Source: Thermoplasmatota archaeon (GTDB lineage: Archaea; Thermoplasmatota; E2; DHVEG-1). Taken from it: a stretch of 61,677 bases of DNA. Shown piece by piece: positions 53,685 to 61,677 of this stretch (positions within the stretch are counted from its first letter, which is position 1; each line of letters starts with the position of its first letter). The stretch covers positions 1-61,677 of the forward strand of contig JAUXAU010000008.1 in assembly GCA_030619765.1 (NCBI GenBank). The letters are read 5' to 3'. The notes beneath the pieces are model-generated. The model was given only the letters and a program-made list of their open reading frames with translations, ran no database searches and was not told where the DNA came from. The translations under genes were made by a program, and so were the position numbers.

Positions 53685-53891
53685 GATATCACCTGTAAAG
53701 TGAAGCAACCGAAAAGAATCAAAAATAGTCCAAATTTATATTAGAGGAGGAAAGGATTGAAATTTCTTTCCGGATGCACTCAACATCCCGTATATTATAT
53801 GAAATATTTAAGGTTTTTTATATAAAAAAGGGAAAAATTTATCATAACGTAGCAAGATCAAACGGGTTTCTCCTTTTGCGTTTATCATGAT

Positions 53892-54008
53892 TTAATGAAT
53901 CCATTTCTTTTTATTCTCCTTAAATTCTTTTGTATGTCTCAATAGTCTCTGATTATTTAGTGTTTTTGGTTTTCCATATTTTTTCCAATCATAGACGGTT
54001 TGGTACAT
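53892..54008 (-). CDS. Possible small basic protein downstream of tfb
   Basis: 38 residues, starting M-Y-Q-T-V-Y-D-W-K-K-Y-G-K-P-K and ending K-K-K-W-I-H. It lies 10 bp after the tfb stop on the same strand. It is basic with several aromatics. An AAAGGT element sits immediately before the ATG. It could be a real short gene or a decayed fragment. The remainder of 53685-53891 shows no gene. Confidence 0.3.
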   Translation of the reverse strand: MYQTVYDWKKYGKPKTLNNQRLLRHTKEFKENKKKWIH

Positions 54009-54018
54009 ACCTTTAATT

Positions 54019-54951
54019 CTACAGTACAATTTCTATATCCATTTTTCGCACTAGTTCTTTGTACCTGTTCCGAATGGTTACCTCAGTAACGCCTGCTATA
54101 TCTGCTATTTCACGTTGTGTTCTTCGTTCTCCACAAAGAACAGAGGCGATATAGAGAGAGGCAGCTGCGATGCCTAATGGACCACGTCCGCTAGTAAGCT
54201 CTCGGCCTGATGCTTCCTTGAGTATCTCCAACGTCTTCGTTTGGACATCACCACTGAGCCCTAACTTACTGCAGAATCTTGATATAAAATCCTGGGGAGC
54301 TGGTGGCATCATCTTTAACCCTAACCCACGTACAAGAGCTCGATAGTTTCTCCCAATTACTGTCCTTGATGTCTGTGATACCTCTGCTATTTCTTCAAGT
54401 GTCCTTGGCACATGACACTGTCTGCATGCGGCGTACAAGGATGCAGCAGCAGTCTCTAGTATGCTTCTCCCACGGACCAAATTCCTCAATGCTGCTTTAC
54501 GATAAATCATAGCAGCTGTCTCCCTCACTATTCTCGGAAGACTTAAATTTGATGACATTCTGTTAAGATCAGAAAGGGCAATAGCGAGGTTTCGTTCCAT
54601 ACCACTACTAATCCTGATTCGCCTCTGCCACTTCCTCAACCTATACATCTGCGCCCGGTTTCTCGTTGGAATATAGCCCCCATAGGAATCCTTATTCCCC
54701 CAACCTATCACAGTACTGAGACCTTTATCATGAATGGTATACGTCATCGGAGACCCAGTCCGCTCCCTCTTCTGTCGTTGTTCCTTATCGAAGGCACGCC
54801 ATTCAGGACCCTGATCAATTAGATCATCATCGATGACAAGGCCGCAGTCGGTACATACCAATTCCCCCCTAGAATAGTCTTTGTTAATATGGTTATTCCC
54901 GCATTCGGGACAGATAATGATATCTTCCACTTTTTGGGTTTCTTTATTCAT
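54019..54951 (-). CDS. tfb: Transcription initiation factor TFB
   Basis: 310 residues. The N-terminal zinc ribbon has C-P-E-C-G and C-T-D-C-G. The B-reader/linker holds G-P-E-W-R-A-F-D and G-S-P-M-T-Y-T. Two cyclin folds follow, each with A-A-A-S-L-Y-A/I-A, ending in an HTH (T-E-V-T-I-R-N-R-Y) that contacts the BRE. It recruits RNA polymerase to TBP/TATA. Whether this is the only TFB of the organism cannot be seen here. Confidence 0.96.
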   Translation of the reverse strand: MNKETQKVEDIIICPECGNNHINKDYSRGELVCTDCGLVIDDDLIDQGPEWRAFDKEQRQKRERTGSPMTYTIHDKGLSTVIGWGNKDSYGGYIPTRNRAQMYRLRKWQRRIRISSGMERNLAIALSDLNRMSSNLSLPRIVRETAAMIYRKAALRNLVRGRSILETAAASLYAACRQCHVPRTLEEIAEVSQTSRTVIGRNYRALVRGLGLKMMPPAPQDFISRFCSKLGLSGDVQTKTLEILKEASGRELTSGRGPLGIAAASLYIASVLCGERRTQREIADIAGVTEVTIRNRYKELVRKMDIEIVL

Positions 54952-55130
54952 CAGTCAAACCGTATCAACAAGTCCTCTCCATTAACTGTATCACCGGATT
55001 CTCTATATATGTTTTTATTCTGACCCTTCCATAGATTTTTTAGATCGGCATGGCTTCCATAGAGGGCCATTTAAAATTATCTTCCTCATATAGGAAGATA
55101 AGAAGAAAATGTTGCATTAAAGATAATAGA

Positions 55131-55170
55131 ATTTTTTCATTTTGGCATTTTTACACGATAATTATTTATA
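55131..55170 (+). promoter_or_regulatory. Conserved 40-bp promoter block, copy B
   Basis: ATTTTTTCAT (55131-55140), TTTGGCATTTTTACA and the TATA-like TATTTATA (55163-55170) repeat the layout of copies A and C with identical spacing. The expected start is near 55193, ahead of a small hydrophobic ORF at 55219. Confidence 0.6.
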
Positions 55171-55218
55171 GGAATAGTGATAAACATTTACATGGTGAGT
55201 TGGAAGTAGGTGTTGATA

Positions 55219-55320
55219 TTGAAAGTTAGGAGTTTAATGATCCGGTTTTTGTTATCTCTTTGGCTATTCACTTTTGTGGTAAATGTTTTGCAGCTTGGAT
55301 CTTTTTCAACTTATATGTAG
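55219..55320 (+). CDS. Possible small membrane peptide
   Basis: 33 residues from a TTG preceded by GGTGTTGAT. After a basic start (K-V-R-S-L-M-I-R) there is a hydrophobic run F-L-L-S-L-W-L-F-T-F-V-V-N-V-L, enough to span a membrane. A five-codon frame (ATG at 55192) precedes it. It is driven by the conserved promoter block. No family recognised. The rest of 54952-55442 holds promoters and no other gene that I can support. Confidence 0.35.
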   Translation: MKVRSLMIRFLLSLWLFTFVVNVLQLGSFSTYM

Positions 55321-55406
55321 TTGTTTTTAAGGATAGAATGTCATTGAATAACGCTTAATTTTTAAGAAGAAAACTATCTTTTTTATTTTTATAAACCTTT
55401 ATATAT

Positions 55407-55425
55407 GTTACTTTTATATAGTAAC
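55407..55425 (+). promoter_or_regulatory. Inverted repeat enclosing the TATA box of the surface gene
   Basis: GTTACT (55407-55412) and AGTAAC (55420-55425) flank TTTATAT with a 7-bp gap. The TATA centre is about 27 bases before the ATG at 55443, so the dyad overlaps the TBP site and would act as operator. Confidence 0.5.
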
Positions 55426-55442
55426 AAAAGAGAGTTGATGAA

Positions 55443-57803
55443 ATGAATAAAAATAAATTGTTGAAGAAAGGCTTGGTTTTGGGAATAATAGTTTTGTTTG
55501 TTGGAGCAAGTGTTGTACCAAATATCATTGGATTGCAGGTGGAGAGCTCATATCAAGTATCTACCGATGTTGCAGATGTTTGTGAATCACAAGAGAATGT
55601 GGTAGTAACATGTTACACGTTTGGATTTCCTGGAGAACCCTCGCAAGAGATGGCCATGTCTCTCAACGAGACAGAGTTTTTATACAACAAAATAAAAGAT
55701 CTTCAAATTGAAATATCTCGTGACCCTTTATCTAATAAAACACAGCAGTTGCAACATGAGATCATCATACTTGCTGATGAGCATAACCTCTTACCTGCGG
55801 GTTTATCACAGGATACACTCCAATTATGTTTATATCCGTCTTGGGCGATACATGGCCGCCGATTGGTGTCCTTCCCTTTGTTACCAAGTAGGGGCTCTGA
55901 ATTGTTTTGTACGTTTGTTTCCACAGGATCAGGGGCATTACTCCCTATTATTGCGTTACCACGGCTTATTCCCATTCTTATGACTCCTATTCCACGGTTA
56001 TTCGTATGGTGGAGAGCTCAGGAGGCAATAACATCTTGTGGCGGGTTACGTTCTGAAACTGGTTTTATCGCTTATGGTCAACAGAAAGGAATAGCTCTCG
56101 GATTTTGGGGAATTGGTTTCACTTTTTCCTTACCCCCCTTTATGGGTGTCTATGGGTTGATAGGATTTGCATTATTTGCTTCTGTCAATGCAGAACGCAT
56201 TGAATACTATCCGCCGAATTATCCGCCAGAAATAAATGCGGTTTATCCTTTAGACGGAGCAAAGAATATACCAGTTTTAACCTCTGAGTTGAGTTTTAAA
56301 CTCGACGACCCAGAAGATGACTTCATGAGTTATAGTGTTACAACAGAACCTGACATTGGCGCTGGCAATGGGCATCTTAAGCCAAACGGGGTTTATACGG
56401 TTCCAGTTAGTGGATTAGAAGGCTTAACAGAGTACACCTGGTATGTGGAGGTAAACGATGGGAATAATTGGGTTGATACCTCTTTTACATTTACCACAGA
56501 AGCAGTAGCACCAATTGTGTCAGATCCTTCACCACCAGATGGTGCAAGAAATGTTCCTATGCCATTTACTCAACTTAGCTTCCACCTGAGAGATCCACAG
56601 GGTGATCTAATGGACTACACAGTTGAGACTTCACCAGACATTGGATCTGGCAGCGGCACAGGTGTTGGTGATGGAACATACAATGTGGATGTCAGCGGAC
56701 TTGATTATTCTACAGAGTATATTTGGCATGTTGATGTCACTGATGGAACCCATTGGACCAAGAAAATCTTTAGTTTTACAACCGAAGAAGCGCCGTTTAA
56801 TCCGTTTGACGAGGGTTGGCATTATCGAAAACAAATCACTATCAATCACACAAAAGTCAATGGTGATCTTACGAATTTCCCTGTACTCATAAGTACAATT
56901 GATTCTGATCTGTGTGATAAGGCTCAGGATGATGGCGATGATATACTCTTTATGGAAGAATCAGGTGTTTCTCGAAAACTGTTTCATGAAATTGAAAATT
57001 ATGATGGGTTATCTGGAAAACTTGCTACTTGGGTAGATATAACCTCATTAAGTTCAACAAAAAATACAACTGTATGGGTTTATTATGGCAATCCTTACTG
57101 TAGTAACCAACAGAATATAATGGACGTTTGGGATTCTGATTATATGATGGTTCAACATTTGCAGGAGACTTCAGGGGTTCATTACGATAGTACTTCTAAT
57201 AATATGGATGGAAATCCTATTGGTGTATCACAGGATTCATCTGGTATAATAGATGGTGCAGATTATTTTGATGGCGCAAATGACTATATCGATGTCCTAG
57301 ATTCATCAGATTTAGAGTATGATACAATGACAATAAGTGTTTGGGTAAAGAAAGATAGCCTATGTGGTGCGACAGAAGAAAGAAGTATTGTGGGAAAGCA
57401 TCAATCTGGTCAGAAGGCTGGGTACTTACTTGAAGATTTTAGAGACGAAGGGTGGGCTTTTTATGTAGGTTATAACGTTCCAGGTGGACCAGTGAGAATA
57501 ACAGCAGGTGAAACTTATAATACTTCCATTTTTTATCATGTTGTCGGAGTTTACGATAATGGAGATATGGAACTCTATGTCAATGGGTATTCTAAGGCTT
57601 CTGATACTGTTACAGGTATGACAAGTGTTGGTGTTAATGTAAATATAGGAAGAATATGCTCTACTTCTCATTGGCATGGGGTTATTGATGAAGTTCGTAT
57701 TTCAAAAAGCGTTCGTAGTTCTACTTGGATTTCCACAGAATACAACAATCAAAATGATCCATTAGGTTTCTTAAATTTTGGACCTGAGGAAACAGGACCT
57801 TAA
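55443..57803 (+). CDS. Large secreted protein: Ig-like repeats, DUF2341 and LamG-like domain
   Basis: 786 residues. Signal peptide of the local type (L-G-I-I-V-L-F-V-G-A-S-V-V-P-N-I, residues about 13-28). The N-terminal ~240 residues are unassigned with hydrophobic stretches. Two Ig/fibronectin-like repeats follow (each with D-G-A-K/R-N-I/V-P and W-Y/H-V-E/D-V), at about 260-455. DUF2341 begins at G-W-H-Y-R-K-Q-I-T-I. A LamG/concanavalin-like domain ends the protein with G-V-I-D-E-V-R-I-S-K. No C-terminal anchor is present. Likely an extracellular glycan-binding protein. Confidence 0.85.
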   Translation: MNKNKLLKKGLVLGIIVLFVGASVVPNIIGLQVESSYQVSTDVADVCESQENVVVTCYTFGFPGEPSQEMAMSLNETEFLYNKIKDLQIEISRDPLSNKTQQLQHEIIILADEHNLLPAGLSQDTLQLCLYPSWAIHGRRLVSFPLLPSRGSELFCTFVSTGSGALLPIIALPRLIPILMTPIPRLFVWWRAQEAITSCGGLRSETGFIAYGQQKGIALGFWGIGFTFSLPPFMGVYGLIGFALFASVNAERIEYYPPNYPPEINAVYPLDGAKNIPVLTSELSFKLDDPEDDFMSYSVTTEPDIGAGNGHLKPNGVYTVPVSGLEGLTEYTWYVEVNDGNNWVDTSFTFTTEAVAPIVSDPSPPDGARNVPMPFTQLSFHLRDPQGDLMDYTVETSPDIGSGSGTGVGDGTYNVDVSGLDYSTEYIWHVDVTDGTHWTKKIFSFTTEEAPFNPFDEGWHYRKQITINHTKVNGDLTNFPVLISTIDSDLCDKAQDDGDDILFMEESGVSRKLFHEIENYDGLSGKLATWVDITSLSSTKNTTVWVYYGNPYCSNQQNIMDVWDSDYMMVQHLQETSGVHYDSTSNNMDGNPIGVSQDSSGIIDGADYFDGANDYIDVLDSSDLEYDTMTISVWVKKDSLCGATEERSIVGKHQSGQKAGYLLEDFRDEGWAFYVGYNVPGGPVRITAGETYNTSIFYHVVGVYDNGDMELYVNGYSKASDTVTGMTSVGVNVNIGRICSTSHWHGVIDEVRISKSVRSSTWISTEYNNQNDPLGFLNFGPEETGP

Positions 57804-57987
57804 TATTAGAGAATCAGGGATAACTGGAAAATCCGTTGAATTATTTATTGTGTTTAACTAATTAGCCATACTCCTTAGCAAAAACCTCAATTGAGTTGAT
57901 TTTAATACTATCTCTATATCAGGTGAGTATTTCTTTTTTATTGTTGATATGAAATTTACTCTGCATTTTCTATGATAATGTAACTCT

Positions 57988-58019
57988 ATTCATTTATTAA
58001 TATGAATAAAGTTATATAC
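57988..58019 (+). promoter_or_regulatory. Promoter with dyad upstream of TATA
   Basis: ATTCAT (57988-57993) and ATGAAT (58002-58007) form an inverted repeat next to the TATA box GTTATATAC (58011-58019). The transcript would start near 58040 and include the GGTGA ribosome site of the gene at 58054. The rest of 57804-58053 contains nothing else I can support. Confidence 0.35.
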
Positions 58020-58053
58020 AAGCCGTTTTATGCTATGTGTGGGTGAACGAAAT

Positions 58054-61000
58054 ATGAAACATATAAATAATAATAATTTTAGTAAGAAGGCCATGGTTTT
58101 TGGAATAATAATGTTGTTTTTTGGAGCAAGTATCGTACCGAATATCAGCGGAGATCCATCAGGTCCCTTTAAATATGAACAACGTTGGGAGTATGACTTT
58201 GATGTTGCATCACAAGAGGGAATAGCAAGTAATGACAATGGACTTTTCTTTATAACCAGCTGGAGAAAACTCTTCGTAGCTGAACTAGACGAATCAAATA
58301 ATAAATTTACTAAAATTAATGAGAAGTCATTAACAGGTGATGACCATCTTGGTGATCCGTTTTGTGTTGGTAATAACTATCTTTTTGTTCCACGAAGTAA
58401 TTGGAACCCACTTATACCTGGAACACCCAATAAAGCTTATTGTCACGTATTCGAGATTTCGGATCTGACAGAACTTGAGGGTAGTAAATTTGATTTAAAA
58501 AAGAGTAATGGAGATTATCTAACAGGTGCCAGTTCAGGAGCCTATTATGATGGGTATTATTATTTCTCTACTTATTTTGAAAATCCATCCCGTGTATATA
58601 AGTTTTCATTTAATCCAGATCCAGATATTGGTTTTAAATATATCGAAGATTATAGTCTCGGAAAATCAAAGGTACAGGGAATTGATTTTATAGATGATAA
58701 ATGCTATTTTATCCGTGGTCATGATGGTGATGATCCATATGTTTATTGGATAGATACTACAACTTCCCCTTGGGATATTAATAATATTAATGGACAAAGA
58801 CAAAATCTAGTAGATCTAGTAGATTTACCCGAATCAAGCAATGGTCCCTACGAAGGCATGACATTTGATACAAGTTCCGGAACAATGTGTATAGCCTACT
58901 TTGGCTTTGGTTATACAAGCCCACTATATTGGGGTCCTGAAATCTTTGAAGCATTTGAACTCACGGCTGTTAGAGAAAATGCAATAGATAAGGGTTTAGA
59001 ATATCTTCGTACAACACAGAGTGCTAGTGGTGATTGGAATAGCGATGTAGGTATAACGGCAATGTGCGTTCTTGCATTTCTTAACTACGGTTATACCGAA
59101 TCAGACCCTGATATAGATGATGCTATGAATTGGATTCTTGATGGCGGACATGTCCATGGAGATGGTTCTATTTATAGTACATATTGGTATAGAACATATC
59201 AGACTTCATTGGCGATACTGTCATTAGTTGCAGCAGATAAAACAAATGAACCAGATAAGTATACAACTTATATAGAAAACGCAGCAAACTGGCTCTACAA
59301 CTCACAATTTGATGAAGATGAGGGCTATACTAGTAGCCATAGCTGGTATGGGGGTTTTGGATATGAGGGTGATGACTATGACAGACCAGATCTATCAAAT
59401 ACGCAATGGGCACTAATGGCGTTGGCAGCAGCGGGTATTACAGATGATGATCCCTTGTGGCAAAAAGCTATCATATTTGTAGAACGTTGCCAGAATCCAG
59501 ATGGAGGGTTACAATATACGCCAGAAGATAGCCTTTCATCAGATGGTTCCTATGGAAGCATGACTGCTGCAGGTATATGGAGTTACAAATTGTGTGGTCT
59601 CTCTAATTCTGACAGTCGAGTCACCAATGCTTTAAACTGGTTTAAAAATTATTACACATGGGATGAAAACCCCAATATGAGACCGATTTCTCAGCATCTC
59701 CGCTTCCTTTATTATTATTATTGCACCATAGCCAAGGCACTTGTGATGATGGGTAAGACACATATTATTGTTGGCGGGACATCGCACGATTGGTATCAAG
59801 AGATGTATGGCAAGATCGTATCACTTCAACATGATGATGGGCACTGGGTAAATACTTATATATGGCATGGAAGTGAGGGGGATCCAAATATTGCCACTGC
59901 TTTCGCACTTCTCGCGTTAGAAACTCGCACTCTTTCTCCAGGAGCGGAACTATGGATGTCCATAATTTTGGCGTCGTATGCTGACCTTCATGTCTATGAT
60001 CAGCAAGGAAGACATACTGGCAAGATATACGATCAAAACGGTGACTGGATGGGAGAAATAGAAGAAGAAATACCAGGTTCGTCCTACGAAATTGTAAATG
60101 GGGAACAAATAATCGACTTACCCCAGATAGAAGCAGGAAGTTACCGGATAGAACTTGTTGGGACAGGTACCGGTGATTACAAATTAACCGTTATTGGAAA
60201 ACAAGATGGACTGGAGGTCTATAGCGAATCATGGGAAGGAGAGATAACAGATGAAGAGGTATATGCAACTGATGTAGTCGTAACAGCAATGGAGGGTGCC
60301 TTAACAATTTTCAGTTCACCACTATCTATAGCACCTGTTATGGATGTTACCCCTAAAGAAATGAAAATATACGCAGAATATGGTGATACCATCGAGGAAA
60401 CATTTGAAGTATCATCGAGGTTTGATACTACACATGGAATTACGATATATGCAACCGATATGGAAGACAATTATGGAAATATTATCGATGGTTCGACCTT
60501 TAGTTTTACTCCCAATGATTTTACTGTTCCTGTAGATAATACAATTTCTGTTGGTGTTTCAGGTGTCATTCCAGTCATTGATGGTGGTTGGACGTACACT
60601 GGAAATTTCATCATTGAGTCTTCTGATGCGGGTAGTAAGTCTATAAATGTAATGATTGTTATGGATTATATTCCCCCTGATATAACAGTGGTTTCAGCTG
60701 TTCCAGATCGGACATTTATTGAAGGATATATCAATATAAGCTGTATGGTAACTGATAATATCGAAGTCAACACTGTTAATGTAAATATTAGTGGACCAGA
60801 TGGATTTTCTACCGTTAATTTAACAATGAACAAGGGTACTACATCTGAAAAATACTACTTGAATGATTCATATGTAATTCCTGGGGAATATAGTTATTTC
60901 ATTTGGGCAAATGATACTAATGACAATCGAGCAACGTCGGAAATATTTACCTTTGAAGTAATCATCTTAGGAAGTGTTGACATCGATCCTGATACTTTAA

Positions 61001-61293
61001 ACCTGAATAGCAGTGGAAAGTGGATTACATGCTACATAGAACTACCAGATGGATATGATGTTACAGACATTAACATTGGTACAATACTGCTTAATGATGT
61101 TGTATCTGCAGAGGATCACCCCACCAACATAAGTGATTATGATGAAGATGGCATACCCGATCTCATGGTTAAATTCAACAGACAAGAAGTACAAGACATC
61201 CTTGAACCCGGAGAGAACGTGGTGATAACGGTTAATGGTAAACTTTTTGATGGGACATTGTTCGAAGGTACAGACTACATCCGAGTGATATAG
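58054..61293 (+). CDS. Very large secreted protein with terpenoid-cyclase-like toroid and Ig-like domains
   Basis: About 1079 residues from ATG 58054, preceded by GGTGA at 58042-58046 (the frame opens at 58030). Signal peptide with F-G-I-I-M-L-F-F-G-A-S-I-V-P-N-I, as in the preceding gene. Residues about 40-310 look like a beta-propeller. About 315-650 form an alpha/alpha toroid with repeated W-A-L-M-A-L-A-A-A-G, Q-N-P-D-G-G-L-Q and D-D-G-H-W motifs as in squalene-hopene cyclase/prenyltransferase-type folds. Beta-rich and Ig-like domains complete it. The QW-like motifs and extracellular location suggest a structural or binding role. Confidence 0.82.
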   Translation: MKHINNNNFSKKAMVFGIIMLFFGASIVPNISGDPSGPFKYEQRWEYDFDVASQEGIASNDNGLFFITSWRKLFVAELDESNNKFTKINEKSLTGDDHLGDPFCVGNNYLFVPRSNWNPLIPGTPNKAYCHVFEISDLTELEGSKFDLKKSNGDYLTGASSGAYYDGYYYFSTYFENPSRVYKFSFNPDPDIGFKYIEDYSLGKSKVQGIDFIDDKCYFIRGHDGDDPYVYWIDTTTSPWDINNINGQRQNLVDLVDLPESSNGPYEGMTFDTSSGTMCIAYFGFGYTSPLYWGPEIFEAFELTAVRENAIDKGLEYLRTTQSASGDWNSDVGITAMCVLAFLNYGYTESDPDIDDAMNWILDGGHVHGDGSIYSTYWYRTYQTSLAILSLVAADKTNEPDKYTTYIENAANWLYNSQFDEDEGYTSSHSWYGGFGYEGDDYDRPDLSNTQWALMALAAAGITDDDPLWQKAIIFVERCQNPDGGLQYTPEDSLSSDGSYGSMTAAGIWSYKLCGLSNSDSRVTNALNWFKNYYTWDENPNMRPISQHLRFLYYYYCTIAKALVMMGKTHIIVGGTSHDWYQEMYGKIVSLQHDDGHWVNTYIWHGSEGDPNIATAFALLALETRTLSPGAELWMSIILASYADLHVYDQQGRHTGKIYDQNGDWMGEIEEEIPGSSYEIVNGEQIIDLPQIEAGSYRIELVGTGTGDYKLTVIGKQDGLEVYSESWEGEITDEEVYATDVVVTAMEGALTIFSSPLSIAPVMDVTPKEMKIYAEYGDTIEETFEVSSRFDTTHGITIYATDMEDNYGNIIDGSTFSFTPNDFTVPVDNTISVGVSGVIPVIDGGWTYTGNFIIESSDAGSKSINVMIVMDYIPPDITVVSAVPDRTFIEGYINISCMVTDNIEVNTVNVNISGPDGFSTVNLTMNKGTTSEKYYLNDSYVIPGEYSYFIWANDTNDNRATSEIFTFEVIILGSVDIDPDTLNLNSSGKWITCYIELPDGYDVTDINIGTILLNDVVSAEDHPTNISDYDEDGIPDLMVKFNRQEVQDILEPGENVVITVNGKLFDGTLFEGTDYIRVI

Positions 61294-61395
61294 AAGAATA
61301 AATGTCGTGAGATTGTAGATTGAGTTCGAAAAGTTATTGAGATAATAATTTAAATCGAAAATTTATTAGGTTGATTTCAAGGGGCATTAATTCAA

Positions 61396-61656
61396 ATGTT
61401 AAAATGTGGTTCTATGCAAAAAAATACCATAACTGAGAAGAAATGTAGTGTTTGTAAACGGGTTTTACCGATAATCAAGTTCCGTAGATATGAACATCAA
61501 TCAGGGGTTGGTTATCGAGGTTCTTGTAGGCAATGTGAAAGAGCACGAGAGCGAGAAAGACGTCATCAGAATAAAGCCCAGATAACCAATGATAATAATG
61601 TAGAGGATAATTACCGATTTTTAGATTTTTACAAAAAGATAAAAAGTGGAGCTTAA
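61396..61656 (+). CDS. Small zinc-finger-like protein
   Basis: 86 residues. Two CxxC pairs, K-C-S-V-C-K and S-C-R-Q-C-E, lie about 26 residues apart and flank an Arg-rich segment, as in small zinc fingers that accompany HNH-type proteins. The second pair is followed by R-A-R-E-R-E-R-R-H. Probably nucleic-acid binding. It is close to the window end; a second start at 61414 is possible. Confidence 0.65.
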   Translation: MLKCGSMQKNTITEKKCSVCKRVLPIIKFRRYEHQSGVGYRGSCRQCERARERERRHQNKAQITNDNNVEDNYRFLDFYKKIKSGA

Positions 61657-61677
61657 AGTATGCTGATGAGGGACCCC

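Overview
The window is A+T-rich archaeal chromosome. It carries a near-complete archaeal ribosomal-protein superoperon (uL3 to uL30), TFB, a family B DNA polymerase, primase large subunit, RNase P protein 1, Rpo6/RpoK, archaeosine synthase, leaderless-style TATA promoters about 25 nt before start codons, and Shine-Dalgarno sites of the GGTGATC/GGAGG type. Large secreted proteins with NosD beta-helices, PKD domains and PGF-like C-terminal anchors, helix-hairpin-helix extensions on uS3 and eL32, and a signal-peptide style of the form G-I-I-x-L-F-x-G-A-S-x-V-P-N-I suggest a Thermoplasmatota-type euryarchaeon. The phylum is an inference.

Layout. (1) 1-9.2 kb: paired hairpins, an acyltransferase-like membrane protein, two NosD-type surface proteins, CoaD, an HDAC-family deacylase and a PolB with unusual motifs, then a probable 39-residue leaderless gene. 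(2) 9.7-15.9 kb: glycosyltransferases, a GpgS-like enzyme and a HAD phosphatase that look like a glucosylglycerate-type compatible-solute set, transcribed together with tmk and priL. (3) 16.0-22.0 kb: a CAT-anticodon tRNA followed by three cargo blocks (ArsR/permease/thioredoxin/CcdA; MNT-HEPN toxin-antitoxin; alpha/beta hydrolase). Each block ends in a related ~50-bp repeat whose last 13-14 bases copy the 3' end of the tRNA gene: a tandem, cassette-like integration array with no recombinase inside it. (4) 22.2-29.3 kb: an accessory cluster with an RHH regulator, a PKD surface protein, a pilin-like protein, two KaiC-like ATPases, two paralogous ~80-residue proteins each divergent from an ATPase-containing unit, a membrane methyltransferase and a radical SAM protein.

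(5) 29.4-41.5 kb: the ribosomal superoperon with aIF1 and Rnp1 inside and a 51-residue uS14; it stops after uL30, with no uL15 or SecY. (6) 41.6-49.0 kb: a small unknown protein, RpoK, uS2, TraB-family and site-2-protease membrane proteins, an RNase H-like protein, PurH and ArcS. (7) 49.0-55 kb: small membrane proteins, an RHH/coiled-coil/winged-helix protein overlapping a tyrosine recombinase, a second archaeal-type integrase, several small ORFs and a TFB. (8) 55.4-61.7 kb: two large secreted proteins, one with a terpenoid-cyclase-like alpha/alpha toroid, and a small zinc-finger protein.

The two most unusual signals are not genes. One is the set of tRNA-end-derived repeats that punctuate cargo blocks at 16.0-22.0 kb. 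The other is a 40-bp promoter block present three times (22851-22890, 52573-52612 on the minus strand, 55131-55170), in which an 8-bp direct repeat sits at fixed spacing upstream of a TATA box. No CRISPR array, rRNA or complete insertion sequence was seen.
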